A stretch of 64,000 nt of DNA, taken from Perca fluviatilis (taxonomy: Eukaryota > Chordata > Actinopteri > Perciformes > Percidae). Positions 1 to 10,460 of the stretch are shown one piece after another. The stretch's first letter is position 1. Each line of letters starts with the position of its first letter. The position numbers and the translations under genes were made by a program. The notes under the pieces were generated by a model. That model saw nothing but the letters and a program-made list of their open reading frames with translations. It did not search any database and was not told the origin of the DNA. Location: NCBI RefSeq assembly GCF_010015445.1, contig NC_053122.1:36407513-36471512 (forward strand), read 5' to 3'.

Positions 1-759
1 CAACCAATCACACGGCAGCTGCTTCAATGCATTTAGGGGTGTGGTCCAGGTCTAGACAATCTCCTGAACTCCAAACTGAATGTCAGAATGGGAAAGAAAG
101 GTGATCTAAGCAACTTTGAGTGTGGCATGGTTGTTGGTGCCAGACGGGCTGGTCTGAGTATTTCACAATCTGCTCGGTTACTGGGATTCTCACGCACAAC
201 CTATTCTAGGGTTTACAAAGAATGGTCTGAAAAAGGAAAAACATCCAGGGTGTTTCAGTCCTGGGGGGCGAAAATGCCTTGTTGATGCTAAAGCTCAGAG
301 GAGAATGGGCCGACTGATTCCAGCTGATAGAAGATCAACTTTGACTCAAATAACCACTCGTTACAACCGAGGTATGCAGCAAAGCATTTGTGAAGCCACA
401 ACACGCACAATTTTGAGGCGGATGGGCTACACCAGCAGAACACCCCCCCAGGGTACTCATCTCCACTAAAAATTGAAAAAATTAGGCTACCATTTGCACA
501 AGCTCACCAAAATTGGACAGTTGAAGACTGGAAAAATGTTGCCTGGACTGATGAGTCTCGATTTCTGTTGAGACATTCAGATGGTGGAGTAAGAATTTGG
601 CGTAAACAGAATGAGAACATGGATCCATCATGCCTTTTTACCAGTGGCGGATCTAGAAAATTTTACATGGGGGGGCAAAGGGGTAGCAAGAGATCTTGGT
701 AGGGTGGCAGGGGAAGACGGTACATGGAAACCCTCATACATAAACTGATATGCCCTACT

Positions 760-1065
760 ACGCCCCGCAACGCCCTGCTATGCCCTAAACTGCTACGCCC
801 TAAACTGCTACAACTATTATTTCTATTCATAGTTCCATTATCTTTTTTGTTACTATAATTACCATTATTATGAATCATAATTCTCTATATCTGTATCCAT
901 CTGTATGTAACCAGCGACCACCAAGACCCTGGATATGTCTGATGTTTCTGTTGCACCAAATGCTTGCTCTTGGGAGAATTGTTGGGTCATTGTAACTTAA
1001 AGAGTGTGGTCTAGACCTACTCTATCTGTAAAGTGTCTTGAGAAGAGTGAACTGTTGTTGTATAT
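760..1065 (+). repeat. Dispersed retroposon-like repeat (copy 1) inside the hAT element
   Basis: This stretch matches another copy at 45090-46130. Shared landmarks are the GCCCTGCT/CTGCTAC units, the segment around TGCACCAAATGCTTGCTC, and the GTGTGGTCTAGACCTACTC block followed by GTGTCTTGAGA. This copy is diverged and lacks part of the middle. It sits inside a hAT element that sits inside a Tc1 element, a three-level nest. Confidence 0.65.
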
Positions 1066-1134
1066 GTAAATATTTACATATCTAACCCTATAACATATAC
1101 AACAGAATGGAAATAGCCAAAAACTGAAAACACA

Positions 1135-1488
1135 TCATGTCACAGGACATGTTATGTTACTGTACTGCAATTTATATGTAAGGAGAATATAAACCAACCA
1201 TATGGTCCAGGGGGTTACTGCAGCCTCCTCTTCCTCTCTGTCATCTTCATCCTCCTGATCACCTCTGCCTCTGTCCTCTCTCTCTGAACCTGCAGCCTCC
1301 TCTTCATCCCTCACTGTCAATTCTTCCTTTCCCTCTTCTCTTTCACTCATTTCTGCATCTCCTTCTGTGGTCTTCTCCTGCTCTGACCTGCCTGGTCTCT
1401 CCAGTTTACTGTCTTCCCCTTCTTCATTTCCCTCCTCCTCTTCCTCCTGTGCACTACTCAGGATTTTCTTGGCTGGCAATATCCCCAC
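1135..1488 (-). pseudogene. Acidic (Glu-rich) open frame inside the hAT element, possible transposase exon relic
   Basis: The minus strand has a 117-codon frame dominated by Glu with Arg/Ser/Asp, then a short hydrophobic tail. No known domain is visible. Acidic leaders occur at the start of some hAT/ZMYM-like transposases, so it may be a leftover first exon. It may equally be a chance frame across a CT-rich strand. Function is unknown. Confidence 0.25.
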
Positions 1489-3010
1489 TTTTAGGCTTCA
1501 GCTAATATCTCCAGCTACTCTGGCCTGCAAAAGTCAAGATGTGAAAAGCTCTTGTTATTATTGTATTACATTACACTGTATGGCCCTGTAGCTAATAAGT
1601 AGCCTAAAAAACATAACATCAGACGAGATTTATTACATGCACACATCAGTTATGTTTAGACTAGCCTTCTTAATCCCGTTGTATTTGTTGTTTTCCCAGT
1701 TTGACAGTAAAGTATGTTGCCTGGTTTAATTTGTGCAGCCGTATTGCCGTGATATGTGAGAGGAAGTGGATTTTATAGTAGCCTACTCCTTAACTAATCA
1801 TATACAAATGATCGGTCTCAGCAAGCACTGTGTAGTGTGTTGTAACGTAACGCCACCGAAACGGCGACCCTCTGTAAACGTTATGAATTCAAACATGCCA
1901 GTTTGTAATATTCTGTATTATGCTGTTCTTGTCTTTACTGAAATCAAACTAATCAAACAGCAGAATGCGCTTACAACCCACGAGGGAGCAATTTGACTTT
2001 TGGCTAACAGACGCGCTGTTGTTGATACTGACTCGCCTTTAGCAGACATTATAATTATTACAAATTTAACTTTAGATGAAACGTGTATTTTAACTTCACC
2101 TGGGAAACAGACTTCACTTTGAGAGGCTCGGGGAGGGGGGGCAGCTCAGTCGCTCCAGTCTTTGCCGGGATGCAGGGCCCCCACACAGCAGACTCGCTGT
2201 GTGCGAGACTGAATGTGCGCGGCCGCTCTGCACGTTTGATGCAGGGACGTAGTACGTATTTGAGGGGCAGGGGGCTAAGATTACATCTACAATTATTATT
2301 TATTATGAATTAATATAAATTAATTGTTTGTTTCAATGTTTTAAGAAGCCTGTGCACATAGTGGCAGTTTGTTTTTACAAGCAAAGTTTTTTGAATGCCA
2401 AAGTTAGGGGGGCAGCTGGGGGGGCAAGGCCCTACAGTGGGGGGGCAGCTGCCCCCCCTTGCCCCCCTGTAGATCCGCCCCTGCTTTTTACCACTGGGCA
2501 GGCTGGTTGAGGTGGTGTAATGGTGTGGGGGATGTTTTCTTGGCACACTTTAGGCCCCTTAGTACCAGCTGGGCATCGTTTAAATGCCACAGCCTACCTG
2601 AGCATTGTTTCTGACCATGTCCATCCCTTTATGACCACCATGGACCCATCCTCTGATGGCTACTTCCAGCAGGATAATGCACCATGTCACAAAGCTCACA
2701 TCATTTCAAATTGGTTTCTTGAACATGACAATGAGTTCACTGTACTAAAATGGCCCCCACAATCACCAGATCTCAAACCAATAGAACATCTTTGGGATGT
2801 AGTGGAACGGGAGCTTCGTGCCCTGGATGTGCATCCCACAAATCTCCATCAACTTCAAGATGCTCTCCTCTCAATATGGGCCAACATTTCTAAAGAATGC
2901 TTCCAGCACCTTGTTGAATAAATGCCATGAAGAATTAAGGCAGTTCTCAAGGCGAAAAGGGGTCAAACACGGTATTAGTTGGGTGTTCCTAATAATCTTT
3001 AAGGTGAGTG

Positions 3011-3602
3011 TATATTCTTCACTTCTATGTGAAATCTCTAAACTCGCAGACTGACAGAAAATGAGAAAAGCAGCCTGCATGGTCAGTGATGAAACTTCAC
3101 TTATCGCGTACATGTCATTTAAGACCCCAGTTTCTAAGCATTTCAATTTACATGGTACAGTTTAAAATAATAAGAAATACATACAATTAAATATATAGGC
3201 TATAGTAAAATGTGCAGCTGTTACTTAGATGTGTACATAAGTAAAGCAAAATCTAAAATACAGCAGCGTAAATCAATAATAAAGAATAACAAGTCATCTC
3301 CAAAGAGTTAGATGTCAGAAGGAAAGTGGGAAAAAATTCCAATGAAATCATAAAAGAAAGAAAAACAGTAAATTGACATAAATGTTACAGTTGAGTGCCG
3401 TAGCGTCGTGTATCCCACTGCCATCACAGGGAGCCTGTTGATGTTGTTGTTGGTGGTTATCAGAAATGGGAACCCTGTCATGTTTGATTCAGCGTACACT
3501 GGAAAATAATTTCACAAAATTTCCCCCACGGAGAAGACTGAGCACCAGAGCTCAGAGCTCAGCACTGAGACTGTATGGTATGTTCAGAGCAGCAGGGCAG
3601 AG

Positions 3603-3603
<1 letters not shown>
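3011..3603. other. Unassigned intergenic sequence
   Basis: AT-rich sequence between the Tc1 right end and the CA-repeat block. I see no coding region, element termini or structured RNA here. Confidence 0.5.
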
Positions 3604-3635
<32 letters not shown>

Positions 3636-4033
3636 GCAAACACACGCAAACACACACACACACACACACAGACACGCACACACACAAACACACAAACACA
3701 CACACACGCTAGCACGCATGCACGCGCACAGACACACACGCAAAACACACACACACACAGACACACACACACACACGCCCCCCACAAACATACACACACA
3801 CACAAACACACATACACACACGCATATCCCCCCACACACATACACATACACACACGCACACCCACACACACAAACACACACAAACACACACATGCAGACA
3901 TGCACGCACGCACACACAGACACGCACACCCACGCACAAACACACACACGCAAAAACACACAGAGACACGCATACCCCCCCCACTTACACACACACACAT
4001 ACACACAGACACACACAGACACACACACACACA

Positions 4034-4069
<36 letters not shown>
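3604..4069. repeat. Long imperfect (CA)n microsatellite tract
   Basis: About 465 bp are almost entirely CA dinucleotides on the plus strand, with interruptions such as CGCA, CAAA, CATA and short C runs. The His/Thr and Cys/Val open frames on the two strands here are products of the repeat, not genes. Alternating purine-pyrimidine sequence of this length can favour Z-DNA. Confidence 0.95.
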
Positions 4070-4071
<2 letters not shown>

Positions 4072-4229
4072 GGATCAATAGATTTGATGCATGCTTCATT
4101 AATGATTTGATAACTGTCGAGGCGTTAAACAGAGCGCGGGGGAAAGTGAGAGTCTCAGATGAGTGAAAGCAGAGCTGAACTGGCTGCTAATATGATGTGA
4201 AGGCTCCCCACCTGCTGCAACACATGCTG

Positions 4230-4232
<3 letters not shown>

Positions 4233-4318
<86 letters not shown>
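4233..4318. repeat. (CT)n microsatellite
   Basis: About 86 bp of CT dinucleotides, interrupted once by CCCC near 4285. The Arg/Glu frame on the minus strand is an artefact of the repeat. Confidence 0.95.
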
Positions 4319-4320
<2 letters not shown>

Positions 4321-4804
4321 ATTTGTACAGCCATTGAACACCGTTCCAGTATTACAGGGCTTCTTAACACCCAACCATTGAGACAGCAAGGAGAAAACTA
4401 AACTCCGAGAAAACCTTGATGTTGTGCCCTCAGAATGAACTGCCAGAAACACGTCCATCTTCATTTTGCAACTTTTAATAGAAGAAATCGCCACGGTTCA
4501 ACACAAGCACGTTTCTGTCCCTTTGTACACACAGCGCTCTTCTGATTCTCTTAAAGGGATAGTGACCCCCCCCTCCTAAAGGCATTAAACTATTTCATGT
4601 TTTTAACCTTGTCACACAGAAACTATGAATCACTGTAACAAAGGTACATATATAATGAAATTGACAAAAAAACAGAATAGTTTCAGTGCGCTACAATAAA
4701 CTGGAGGAAACCAGAGCAAGGAGTTGGGGTTGGGGGGGGGGGGTTGGGGGGGAAGAGGAGGAATGCAGTTGTGGTTTTGCTGCTTCCCTCAGACCGCTTC
4801 ACCC
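4319..4804. other. Unassigned intergenic sequence with a G-rich run
   Basis: No gene seen. A run of ten or more G lies near 4731-4752, with a further G-rich patch. No element ends were recognised. Confidence 0.4.
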
Positions 4805-4925
4805 TAGTCTCGCATTACCAGCTCTATCTCCACAGCTCTGTGGAGTAAGGTCTGGCTCCCCCACACATTTGCATTTCTTTAAACCAATCACAATCATCTT
4901 GGGCGGAGCTAAGCTCTGGACGCAG
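4805..4925 (-). repeat. Terminal fragment of dispersed element family F1
   Basis: The fragment reads TAGTCTCGCATTACCAG, then an imperfect hairpin around the CTCCACAG/CTGTGGAG motif, then the segment around AACCAATCACAATC. Together these match in reverse orientation the right end of the fuller copy at 33173-33640. The TAGTCTCGCATT terminus and subterminal hairpin suggest a TIR-type DNA element. Confidence 0.7.
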
Positions 4926-4984
4926 CGAATATTAAATGAACTTAACTGTTGACACAATACAGTAACGTGAGCTGTTTAAATTAG

Positions 4985-5270
4985 CTGATACATGGTTAAA
5001 CCTCATTGGCTCTTACCAGTGTATCTCCGTGTGTACTTCGTCCACAACAATCCCACCAATTGGTCCCAAAACGTCCCAGTTAGAGAGGAAATGCCCTAAA
5101 CATGTTCTTTGTAAATCTTTACCATCATTCCCAGAAAAAAACAAGCAGGCCTGCCTTGTTGCACCATCCAAATCTTCTTCAGAGTTTGGCAGGGCGAGGG
5201 ACATCCGGTGACGCAGATGTTCGGACGGCTATCCGGTAAATGTCGTCGATCCGGAGTAGCTTCACCCAGA
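4985..5270 (+). repeat. Dispersed repeat (copy 1), second copy at the right window edge
   Basis: The block from ACATGGTTAAA through CTTACCAGTGTATCTCCGTG and on to about 5160 is repeated in reverse orientation at about 63826-64000, with roughly 90% agreement by eye. The preceding bases look like an F1-type terminus, so this may be a longer or internal version of that family. The short open frames on both strands are not known proteins. Confidence 0.65.
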
Positions 5271-5773
5271 CTCCTAACCCAATATGACCAAGACTGTAAT
5301 GGTAAATGCTATAAAAATGAAGTAATAATATCTAGTATTACCAATAACACATGATTGCCATGGCTGTTTATGCAAAGCACAATGTGTCCAAGCTTTGGTT
5401 GCAGCAGAATGGATTTATTTAATGGGAATATAAATTTAGGCAATTGGTGCTTCCAGGAGGGCAACGTGAAAAAAGTGCACTTCAACATCTGTTTCCACCA
5501 CGGTCTATTATGGTTGATTAAATCAGTGAAGCAGGTAACAGTGAGTTAGTTAGTCAGTGAGGCTGCTGACGCTTTAGTGTGACTCTGCTGGCATTAACAA
5601 CCCGGCTGCAGCTGTGTTCTGGTCTTTGAGCTGCAGGCAAAGTCAGCCACTGAAGAAACAGGACAATTACACCCATAATGAACACTGCAGAGAGGAGAGA
5701 TTAAAATTTTAAGTGAGCCAGGTGTGCTGCTGAATGAGAGACAGAGTCAAATGTGCCAACCAGGTTTATGAAG
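5271..5773. other. Unassigned intergenic sequence
   Basis: No gene, terminus or tandem repeat recognised. Confidence 0.4.
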
Positions 5774-6630
5774 TTAAAGGGGACCTATTATCTACTGTTT
5801 TCAGATTCATACTAGGACATGCTTAAATGCTTAAATGTTCAAAAAACACATTTTTCTCATGCTGCCCGTGGCTACTGCTCCTGTATTCACCCTCTGTCTG
5901 AGACGCTCTGCTGGAACACCTGTCTCTTTGAACCCCCCCCTCCTTAAAAAAGCCCAGGCTGCTCTGATTGGTCAGCACGTTTCCGTGTCTCTGAGTCTCT
6001 GGAATCGCCGCCGTTGTTTCACTCCGTTTGAGCCTGAGGCTGAGTATATAGCAGGACTTTGTACAGTCACAAATCTACAATAAAGGCTTCTAAACCAAAT
6101 ACTACCCAACCGGACATGTTTCAGCAGTAATGTGACCCGAATTGGGATATTAACATTAGCAGCCAAGATTACAGCATTCCCTGGCGTTAGCATGCAGTTA
6201 CTTGTAGTTAGTAGTGGATTGTAATGGAATAAAGCAGCACTTTCTACTGTCAAGAATCACAGATAAAAGCTTCTAAACCAAATACTGCCCAACCGCATAT
6301 GTTTCTGCAGTAATGTGACCTCAAATTGGGGAACAATAGCAGCAGAAAGATTACAGCTTTCCCTGAGTTAGCATGTAGCTAGTCCTATGTTAACACAGCA
6401 GTAGCCTAAAAAAATAGCCTGCCTGGACCAATCATAGAAATCCGAGTAGAAAAAAAATGTTGAAAGCATAGCATTGGGAAATCTGAGGTTATTCCTTACG
6501 GGGATTTCTCTGAACTAGGTTTAGCTCATTAGGTCATTTGAAGCTCTGGCCATGTTTAACATTAAAATATGACTTTGGAACATTATAGATATGACAGAAA
6601 ATACGGAAAAGCATAATAAGGTATCTTTAA
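5774..6630. mobile_element. TTAA-flanked non-autonomous DNA element (piggyBac/Kolobok-like)
   Basis: TTAA at 5774 is followed by AGGGGACCTATTATC. The right end reads GATACCTTATTATGC in reverse complement and abuts TTAA at 6627. A duplicated TTAA with short inverted ends fits piggyBac-like or Kolobok-like elements. Inside, a unit of about 135 bp is directly repeated (about 6065-6200 and 6250-6395; shared GGCTTCTAAACCAAATAC or a close variant). No transposase frame is seen. Confidence 0.72.
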
Positions 6631-6723
6631 AAAATCCGTTTTAGATGTGACTTCACCAAAAACGTCCATATTGAGTGCCGTTAAGAGCAGTTGGCTGCTT
6701 TCTAATCAAAAGTTCAGTTTTCG

Positions 6724-6770
6724 AGCTTAACTGTACGTACACACCGGCGGTGTGTACGTACAGTTAAGCT
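6724..6770. repeat. Perfect 47-bp palindrome
   Basis: Two 23-nt arms starting AGCTTAACTGTACGTACA are exact reverse complements around a single central G at 6747. The same CTAACTGTACGTACAGTTAG motif returns near 7472-7491. The palindrome therefore probably marks one end of an element spanning about 6725-7495. Confidence 0.85.
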
Positions 6771-7495
6771 TGTGTGACACCGCCGCCGACTTGAGCTGCA
6801 AAGAAGCTCTGGCCGCCCTGTCAAGGACGCTTGTCAAAATGTACGGGGAAGCTGTTTGACACTTTGGCCGCTCTGACGTGGCAGCGTTCTTCGATCATGT
6901 TCAACACACGATTGAAGACAAAGCACAAGCAGCCGCTGCACGGCCAGTACACTGACACTAGAAACCTTTTATAAATGACATATATAAGGACAGAATTTGT
7001 ATCGTTTGTTGGTCGCAGCGGTGTCTGTTAGCAGTTAGCTCGCTTGTTAGCCGCTGAACCGCAGCAGAATGCAGGCAGAGCGAGCAGTCGCCAGCTGTTG
7101 ATCTGTGCAGGACTTCACCGTGAGCGGACTGTTTAGAGACCATGTGACCGGCAGGTAACGTTAACTGGTCCCTATACGCAAACAACGTCATATCATAAAT
7201 GATAGGGGAACCCAGCAACGGCGATTATGAGCTTTTCCTCCATTTTCACGGAACTAATGTTTTGGTAGGAACGAAAGTTTACATCGTATGTTTCTCTGGG
7301 ATCAGCCAGCGCGAAGGACGTCTATATTCCGATTGGTTGCTGGCGGTTGCCGCTGCTTGCCACTGAACCGCGTCATAGCTCATTACCATAAAGTTGACCA
7401 AAGTTCAACTTTCTGATTGACGCTCTGGTCGCTCTGGCCACTCAAAACGCGACGCCAACAGATTTGCCGCTCCTAACTGTACGTACAGTTAGAGT
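6771..7495. repeat. Probable non-autonomous element bounded by ACTGTACGTACAGT motifs
   Basis: The interior between the 47-bp palindrome and the ACTGTACGTACAGT motif near 7480 has CGCC-rich sequence near both ends (GACACCGCCGCC on the left, CGCGACGCC on the right). This is consistent with diverged terminal repeats. No coding capacity was recognised and no target duplication was identified. Confidence 0.4.
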
Positions 7496-7800
7496 TTTAG
7501 GTTTTAAAAAGGCTTAAAATCATGTCGCTGCAGACAGAAAAAGTGTTTTTATGGACCAGCAGAGCGTTGTGTTGAGTGCAGCCTTTCTCTCTCTGATGAC
7601 CTTATTTTCTCTAAACTATAATTCAGAGGTCTTCGGTTAAGCAGCCTTTTGATTTAAATGATGTTATTAATCAGCCGCCAGAGGAGAGGAACCACTAATG
7701 ACCTTTATAATGAGAGGGCTGGAGTCAACCCGCTGCTTCTTCTCTGCTCTGAGCCTCCTGCGCTGCACCCTTCCTTCCTCAGCTTCTGCCATTTCTAAAT

Positions 7801-8579
7801 TGACTACGTTTACATGGACATAATATTTCGTTTTTTGCCCTTATTCCGGAAAAGACGATATTCCAACAACAAAAGGGAATATTCCACCAATATTCCCGTT
7901 TACATGTAGCCCTGCAAAATACGTTTTTTTTTTCAAAGTTTACCAGCGGTGCCGGACTTGTTTGACCCAGCGAACACAGCGTCCCTCTTTCATTCTTTCA
8001 ACCAGCTTCTTGAAAAGGTTAGCGTAGCGATGCAATATCCAAAAACCTGTTGATATCCAAGTCTTTGATAATGTTTAAAAGTAGCGGTGTTTCTCCTTCT
8101 TATCTGGCCTGCAAACTGTCAGCTGGTTGGTTTGTGTACAGAAACCATAGCAACACACAGAGCTGACCGTAAACTTGCGGTAAAAACCCAGATTGACGCA
8201 GATTCCGAATGCGCTGTATACATGTCCAAAGAAAGCCTCTAAAACCTGAATAATACCAGAATATCCCACATGTCTTATCGGAAAATGCTATATTCGGAAA
8301 AAGGTCTTATTTGGAATATTCAACCGGAATATGCTGTTTACATGACTTGCATCAAATTCAGAATATTGTCATATAATATTGGACGCTGTGTTCGCACAGT
8401 CCAACAAGTCGGCCACCGCTGGTAAACTTTGAAAAAATCCTGTTTTGTACAGCTACATGTAAACGGGAATATTAGTGGAATATTCACTTTCATCAGCCAT
8501 GTAAACAGCTTAGTTGGAATATCGTCTTTTTCGGAATAAGGGCAAAAAATTGAATTTTATGTGCATGGAAACTTAGTCA
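7801..8579. mobile_element. Fold-back MITE with long inverted arms
   Basis: The left arm starts TGACTACGTTTACATGGAC and the right arm, read backwards, starts TGACTAAGTTTCCATGCAC. Complementarity continues, imperfectly, for about 190 bp per arm and includes the blocks TTGCCCTTATTCC, GGAATATT, GTTTACATGTAG and ACCAGCGGTG. The middle is about 400 bp with no gene. The RNA or single strand could form a large hairpin. Confidence 0.75.
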
Positions 8580-8702
8580 CTATTAAAATGGTCCGTAGAA
8601 ATATGGTCTAACATACTGTGATATTATGAAGGAGTTTTCTGTAACGATTACTCACAGGTGTTTTTCCGTATTTAGATTTTTTTGTATTAACAGAAATGTC
8701 CG

Positions 8703-9050
8703 TTAACCCTTGTGTTGTCTTCCCGTCGTCGACTGTGCAAAACTTTATTTTATTTTTATTTTCATTTTTGTTGATTTTTTCCTGCATTTTTTAAAGCTTT
8801 TTCCGACATTTTTGTCACTTTTTTAAACGTTCTTTTGTCATTTTATTTTTTCAAATGCTATAAAATTGAATGAAACACTCAAATTGAATGAAAGTAGTGA
8901 ACTGATCATATATTTTACTTGTGCTTACCGCTGTATGGAACCCTCCACGTTATTTTCCTTGACCATTTGTTTGAAAGCCAAATTTCTGATTTAGAAACTT
9001 TTAAAAAAGGGGTCAAATTTGACCCGAGGACAACCGGAGGGACACAGGAT
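8703..9050. mobile_element. TTAA-type element, family with CCCTTGTGTTGTC ends (degenerate right end)
   Basis: TTAACCCTTGTGTTGTC at 8703 matches the ends of the fuller copy at 15718-16188. The right end keeps GGTCAAATTTGACCC and GAGGACAAC but is mutated near the terminus. The interior is T-rich. Confidence 0.6.
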
Positions 9051-9220
9051 ATACTGTAAATGTACTGTACATCATTTTCCATGTTTGGATTAACAGTAAT
9101 GTTAGTAAAATTAACAGATAAGGTACTGGTAATTTTCTGCCAGGACATTATGTATTTTTCTACGGATTGTGGTTGCAGGTACATGGCCTGATCATTCTCT
9201 CTGTTACTCTGCTGGGGGCT

Positions 9221-9310
9221 TTAAAGTGCTCATATTATGCTCATTTTCAGGTTCATAATTGAATTTAGAGGTTGTACCAGAATAGGTTTATGTGGTTTCA
9301 TTTTTTTTTA
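9221..9310 (+). repeat. Left-end fragment of TTAA element, AGTGCTCATATTATG family
   Basis: TTAAAGTGCTCATATTATGC at 9221 followed by TTTTCAGGTTCATAATTG is the same terminus that bounds the element at 52290-52900. The right terminus was not found nearby, so this is a truncated copy. Confidence 0.6.
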
Positions 9311-9543
9311 ATAGGTTTAAATTTGGTTTAAAACCAGCAACTTCAGGGAAAGCAGCGCTCAGCATCCAACCTGATAATGAGACGTGGTGATGAAACCTCT
9401 TATGGTTGGTGACATTTTAACGATGCCATTCCCACTTTAACAAAGTGTCTCTGCATTTAGGAGCTATCCCTGTGAGTCAACAGTCTCTAACACCGGCTTC
9501 TTTTTCTACTGCTTAGAATGAAAACGTTGTGCTGTTCCCTACC

Positions 9544-10003
9544 GTAAAAGATTCAGAGAAAATGGCGGACCCAAAATGCAGAGACAGCCGAGCAGTGGTG
9601 AGCTTGAGGATTTAATAAAATAAAAATCAATACAACAAAAAGAGTCCTGAAGACAGCAGGGAAGAATAGTTCCAATACGTTGAGGAAGCGAAAAGATCAG
9701 GAATTACAAAAACAGGAACACCGAGACAAAGGGGGTAGACTTACACACAATCACAATACAACACAATGACCTGACAACAGACAAAGACCACACAAAGACT
9801 AAATACACAAGGTAACGAGGGTGAAACAAGGGACAGGTGACACGAGGCCTCAGGAACAGGTGAAACACATCAGGGCGGGGCAGACCATCACAAAGGCAGG
9901 AAAACACAAGGCAGGAAGTTAAACAAGACATGACACGGGAGAAAACGGACTACAAAATAAAACAGGAAACTGAAGCATAAAACATACACAACCATGACAC
10001 CCA
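9544..10003 (-). mobile_element. Possible solo LTR (minus orientation)
   Basis: Read on the minus strand, the block begins TGGGTGTCATGG and ends TTTTAC. CTACC occurs on both sides (9539-9543 and 10004-10008), which would be a 5-bp target duplication typical of LTR retroelements. The interior lacks any coding region. The 3' terminus does not end in the usual CA, so the boundary could be off by several bases or the call wrong. Confidence 0.4.
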
Positions 10004-10202
10004 CTACCCTCCGAGCTTTGTTGACAGATGTTTTAAAATGATTTTATGAACTCCATTAGAATAACCCAATCCCCGAACAGCCACGTCAGACATACCTCAC
10101 AATTAGAGCTGTAACAATCCAAAATGTTGCTGTACAATGAATTTTTTTTTTATTTATTACATTTTTAAACAAATTAAAGTTGTGAATGAATCCTGGGATA
10201 CA

Positions 10203-10460
10203 TATTGTGTTTATAGGCAAGGCAAGGCAAGGCAGCTTTATTTGTATAGCACATTTCAGCAACAGGGCAATTCAAAGTGCTTTACATAAAACATTAAAGA
10301 GCAGTTAGAAAACAATTTTAAACAATTTTAAAACATTAATAAACAAATTAAAACAAGAATAAAATTGATAGTGCAGTATAAGAATAAAAGTTACAGTGCA
10401 GTATAAGAAATTAAAGTTAATAAAATAGATTATTTAAAGAAAAGCAACATCAAAAAGATA
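10203..10460 (-). repeat. LINE 3' end, antisense
   Basis: (GGCAA)n units are followed by AGCTTTATTTGTATAGCAC and CAATTCAAAGTGCTTTACAT. This is the reverse complement of the AAGCACTTTGA...GTGCTATACAAATAAA tail shared by many fish LINEs of L2/Rex type. Only the 3' untranslated end is present. Confidence 0.7.

Larger units (their letters stand above)
642..2483. mobile_element. hAT-type DNA transposon inserted in the Tc1 element
   Basis: The ends are imperfect inverted repeats: CAGTGGCGGATCTA at 642 against a right end whose reverse complement reads CAGGGGCGGATCTA. The insertion is flanked by an exact 8-bp duplication, CTTTTTAC, at 634-641 and 2484-2491. An 8-bp duplication and a YARNG start are hallmarks of hAT elements. 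Subterminal zones are rich in G or C runs. No intact transposase is present, so the copy is non-autonomous. Removing it restores the surrounding Tc1 sequence. Confidence 0.9.
88..2921 (+). pseudogene. Tc1-like transposase, interrupted and frameshifted
   Basis: The first part (from ATG at 88) encodes the helix-turn-helix DNA-binding region, with a stretch like SISQSARLLGFSRTT typical of Tc1 transposases. A frameshift follows near 265-290. The first catalytic Asp can be read around 540-570 (WTDESRF). After the hAT insertion the second part (2520-2921) keeps the second catalytic Asp (QQDNAPCH) and the final Glu (SPDLKPIEHLWD), which fits a DD34E catalytic triad. The enzyme would have cut and pasted its own element in the nucleus. 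Several frame breaks plus the 1.8-kb insertion make this a relic. Confidence 0.88.
1..3010 (+). mobile_element. Tc1/mariner-type transposon, left end outside window, split by a hAT insertion
   Basis: The transposase reading frame starts at 88 and resumes after a large insertion at about 2492. The right end, near 3010, has the fish Tc1-like terminus (CCTAATAATC followed by GGTGAGTG) and is followed by TA, the usual target of this superfamily. The left terminal repeat is probably cut off by the window edge or very short here. The copy is dead: the frame is interrupted and carries frameshifts and stops. Superfamily assignment is firm; the exact family name was not checked. Confidence 0.88.

Noticed and set aside
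3466..4166. Long His/Thr-rich and Cys/Val-rich open frames on both strands
   Set aside because: They are translations of an imperfect CA microsatellite; length comes from absence of stops in the repeat, not coding.
4099..4494. Arg/Glu repeat open frame on the minus strand
   Set aside because: Product of the (CT)n tract; no domain or splice context.
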